Source of the DNA: Rubrobacter sp. | GTDB lineage: Bacteria; Actinomycetota; Rubrobacteria; Rubrobacterales; Rubrobacteraceae | Direction of reading: 5' to 3' | DNA: 39,378 bases | NCBI GenBank assembly: GCA_016781885.1 | Contig: JADDPM010000001.1 | Span: forward strand, 1-39,378 | Part shown: in pieces, positions 38,537-39,378 of the stretch | How positions within the stretch are numbered: the first letter of the stretch is position 1 | Layout: every line of letters starts with the position of its first letter | Notes under the pieces: model-generated | Databases searched by the model: none | Told to the model about the DNA's origin: nothing | Seen by the model: only the letters and a program-made list of their open reading frames with translations | Made by a program: the position numbers and the translations under genes

Positions 38537-38561
38537 CGGCGCCTTACCCCTCTGGTAGCTT
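38533..38561 (+). promoter_or_regulatory. pyrR-pyrB promoter
   Basis: TTGACG (38533-38538) and TAGCTT (38556-38561) are 17 nt apart. Transcription would start near 38568 and leave only about 52 nt before the pyrR start, too short for an antiterminator plus terminator. Confidence 0.6.
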
Positions 38562-38587
38562 CTCAAGGACTACCGATTCCTTTAACG

Positions 38588-38603
38588 GCGTCCAGTGAGG
38601 CGC
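38588..38603 (+). promoter_or_regulatory. PyrR-binding RNA hairpin in the pyrR leader
   Basis: The leader contains TCCAGTGAGGC, matching the core of the PyrR binding loop consensus (ARUCCNGNGAGGYU). It folds as GCG, bulged U, CC, loop AGUGA, GG, CGC. The AAGGAGG ribosome site of pyrR (38605-38611) lies one base behind it. PyrR with UMP bound here would block ribosome entry, the mechanism described for mycobacterial pyr genes. Confidence 0.7.
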
Positions 38604-38619
38604 GAAGGAGGCAAAGACC

Positions 38620-39216
38620 TTGGGACGATTGAGCGCCGGCGCACGCCAGCACACCCCCACCGGTGGGTCAGCACCCTCCGAAGTCCTGTCTCGAGACGGT
38701 ATCTCCCGCTCCCTGCGACGCATCTCGCACGAGATTCTCGAACGCAACGCAACCTCCCTCGACCAATTGGCGCTGGTCGGGGTGTTGACGCGTGGGGCGC
38801 CGCTGGCGCAGAGGATCGCGCAGAACATCGAGCACTTCGAGGGTCTGCGGGTCCCGGTAGGAGCACTAGACATAACACTGTACCGGGACGACCGGAAGGC
38901 AGCGGGCACTGAGCAAGGTGCGGAGCCGGAGCTATGGGGGAGTGACGTGCCGTTTGACGTGTCCGGCAAGACGGTCGTGCTTGTGGACGACGTCCTCTAC
39001 ACCGGGCGGACGGCGCGGGCGGCGATGGACGCCCTGCTAGACCTCGGGCGTCCGGCGGCGATACGGCTCGCGATACTCGTGGATCGGGGCCATCGGGAGT
39101 TGCCTATCCGCGCGGACCATGTCGGAAAAAACGCCCCGACAAGCCGCGAGGAGACCGTGCAAGTCAGCCTCGTCGAGACCGATGGAGGGGATGGGGTGGT
39201 CCGGGTTGCAGGCTAG
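38620..39216 (+). CDS. pyrR: Bifunctional pyr operon regulator/uracil phosphoribosyltransferase PyrR
   Basis: This 198-residue protein matches PyrR, an RNA-binding regulator that senses UMP and also converts uracil and PRPP to UMP. The PRPP loop is TVVLVDDVLYTGRTARAAMD (near 114-133). LVGVLTRGAPLAQRIA, GALDITLYRDD and LAILVDRGHRELPIRADHVGKN are family signatures, the last containing RNA-binding basic residues. The N-terminus has about 20 extra residues before SRDGISRSLRRISHEI. TTG is the start, with AAGGAGG 8 nt upstream. It overlaps pyrB. Confidence 0.95.
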   Translation: MGRLSAGARQHTPTGGSAPSEVLSRDGISRSLRRISHEILERNATSLDQLALVGVLTRGAPLAQRIAQNIEHFEGLRVPVGALDITLYRDDRKAAGTEQGAEPELWGSDVPFDVSGKTVVLVDDVLYTGRTARAAMDALLDLGRPAAIRLAILVDRGHRELPIRADHVGKNAPTSREETVQVSLVETDGGDGVVRVAG

Positions 39217-39378
39217 AGATTTCCTCACCCTCGAAGACGTAAACAGGGGAGAGTTAAAGGAGGTCCTGGACCTCGCCCGGGCCTACGGTGCGGGCGCGCA
39301 CGCGGAACGGCCCCTCGCCGGTAAGACCGTCTGTCTGGCCTTCTTCGAGGCCTCGACCCGGACGGCCGTCTCCTTCGA
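39206..39378 (+). CDS. pyrB: Aspartate carbamoyltransferase catalytic subunit (5' end only)
   Basis: The frame stays open to the window end. It reads LQARDFLTLEDVNRGELKEV, then LAGKTVCLAFFEASTRTAVSF. The FxxxSTRT carbamoyl phosphate site is shared with ornithine carbamoyltransferase, but position directly behind pyrR makes pyrB, the first committed step of pyrimidine synthesis, the likely identity. The start is TTG 39206, with GGGGTGG upstream, or ATG 39191 in the same frame. It overlaps pyrR by 11 or 26 bases. Confidence 0.88.
   Translation, partial: MQARDFLTLEDVNRGELKEVLDLARAYGAGAHAERPLAGKTVCLAFFEASTRTAVSF

Noticed and set aside
1..39378. CRISPR arrays, insertion sequences, prophage or integrase genes
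   Set aside because: No regular direct repeats with spacers, and no transposase or integrase motif was seen on either strand.

Overview
The window is a GC-rich bacterial chromosome segment packed with housekeeping genes, almost all on the + strand and often overlapping by 1-4 bases. Gene content and order (holA-rpsT-lepA-hrcA-dnaJ ... era-recO-dnaG, a full division/cell-wall cluster, then sepF-proC-yggT-divIVA-rluD-pyrR-pyrB) combine a Firmicutes-like layout with actinobacterial traits such as high GC, leaderless promoters and a long DivIVA. My best guess is a deep-branching actinomycete near Rubrobacter; this is inference from protein style and gene order, not from a search.

Bases 1-2320: the tail of an unknown small basic protein, holA, and on the minus strand rpsT followed by a carboxymuconolactone decarboxylase/AhpD-like gene. 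That gene is interrupted by exactly one in-frame UGA, placed where the second cysteine of the family's CxxC redox motif belongs (CVF-UGA). A stable hairpin with a G-first apical loop starts just behind the UGA. It reads as an unannotated selenoprotein gene with its bacterial SECIS element, and is the most interesting item here.

Bases 2320-16210: translation, protein quality and RNA genes (lepA, hrcA, dnaJ, rsmE, HIT, yqeY, phoH), a shortened 7TM-HD c-di-AMP phosphodiesterase, ybeY, a DgkA-PAP2 fusion, cdd, era, deoC, recO, dgt and a LOG-family gene. Several genes start 6-7 nt after a TAGAAT/TAAAAT -10 box and should be leaderless. phoH appears to start at AUU.

Bases 16210-19060: a 0.5 kb gene-less stretch before dnaG, then dnaG with an unusual zinc finger spacing, tRNA-Asn, a CAU tRNA, and a lower-GC, highly structured intergenic stretch with no convincing gene.

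Bases 19060-33010: the dcw cluster, mraZ-rsmH-ftsL-ftsI-murF-mraY-murD-ftsW-murG-murC-ftsQ-ftsA-ftsZ. It is headed by a textbook MraZ operator (three TGGGA repeats at exactly 10 bp) and a probable CUG start. murE and murB are absent. ftsW and murG overlap by about 125 bp in different frames.

Bases 33010-39378: pgeF, yggS, sepF, proC, yggT, divIVA and a DUF167 gene, then rluD, pyrR and the beginning of pyrB. The short pyrR leader carries a PyrR-binding hairpin next to the ribosome binding site, pointing to translational autoregulation of pyrimidine synthesis. FtsA, SepF and DivIVA are all encoded together, which is unusual for actinomycetes, most of which lack FtsA.
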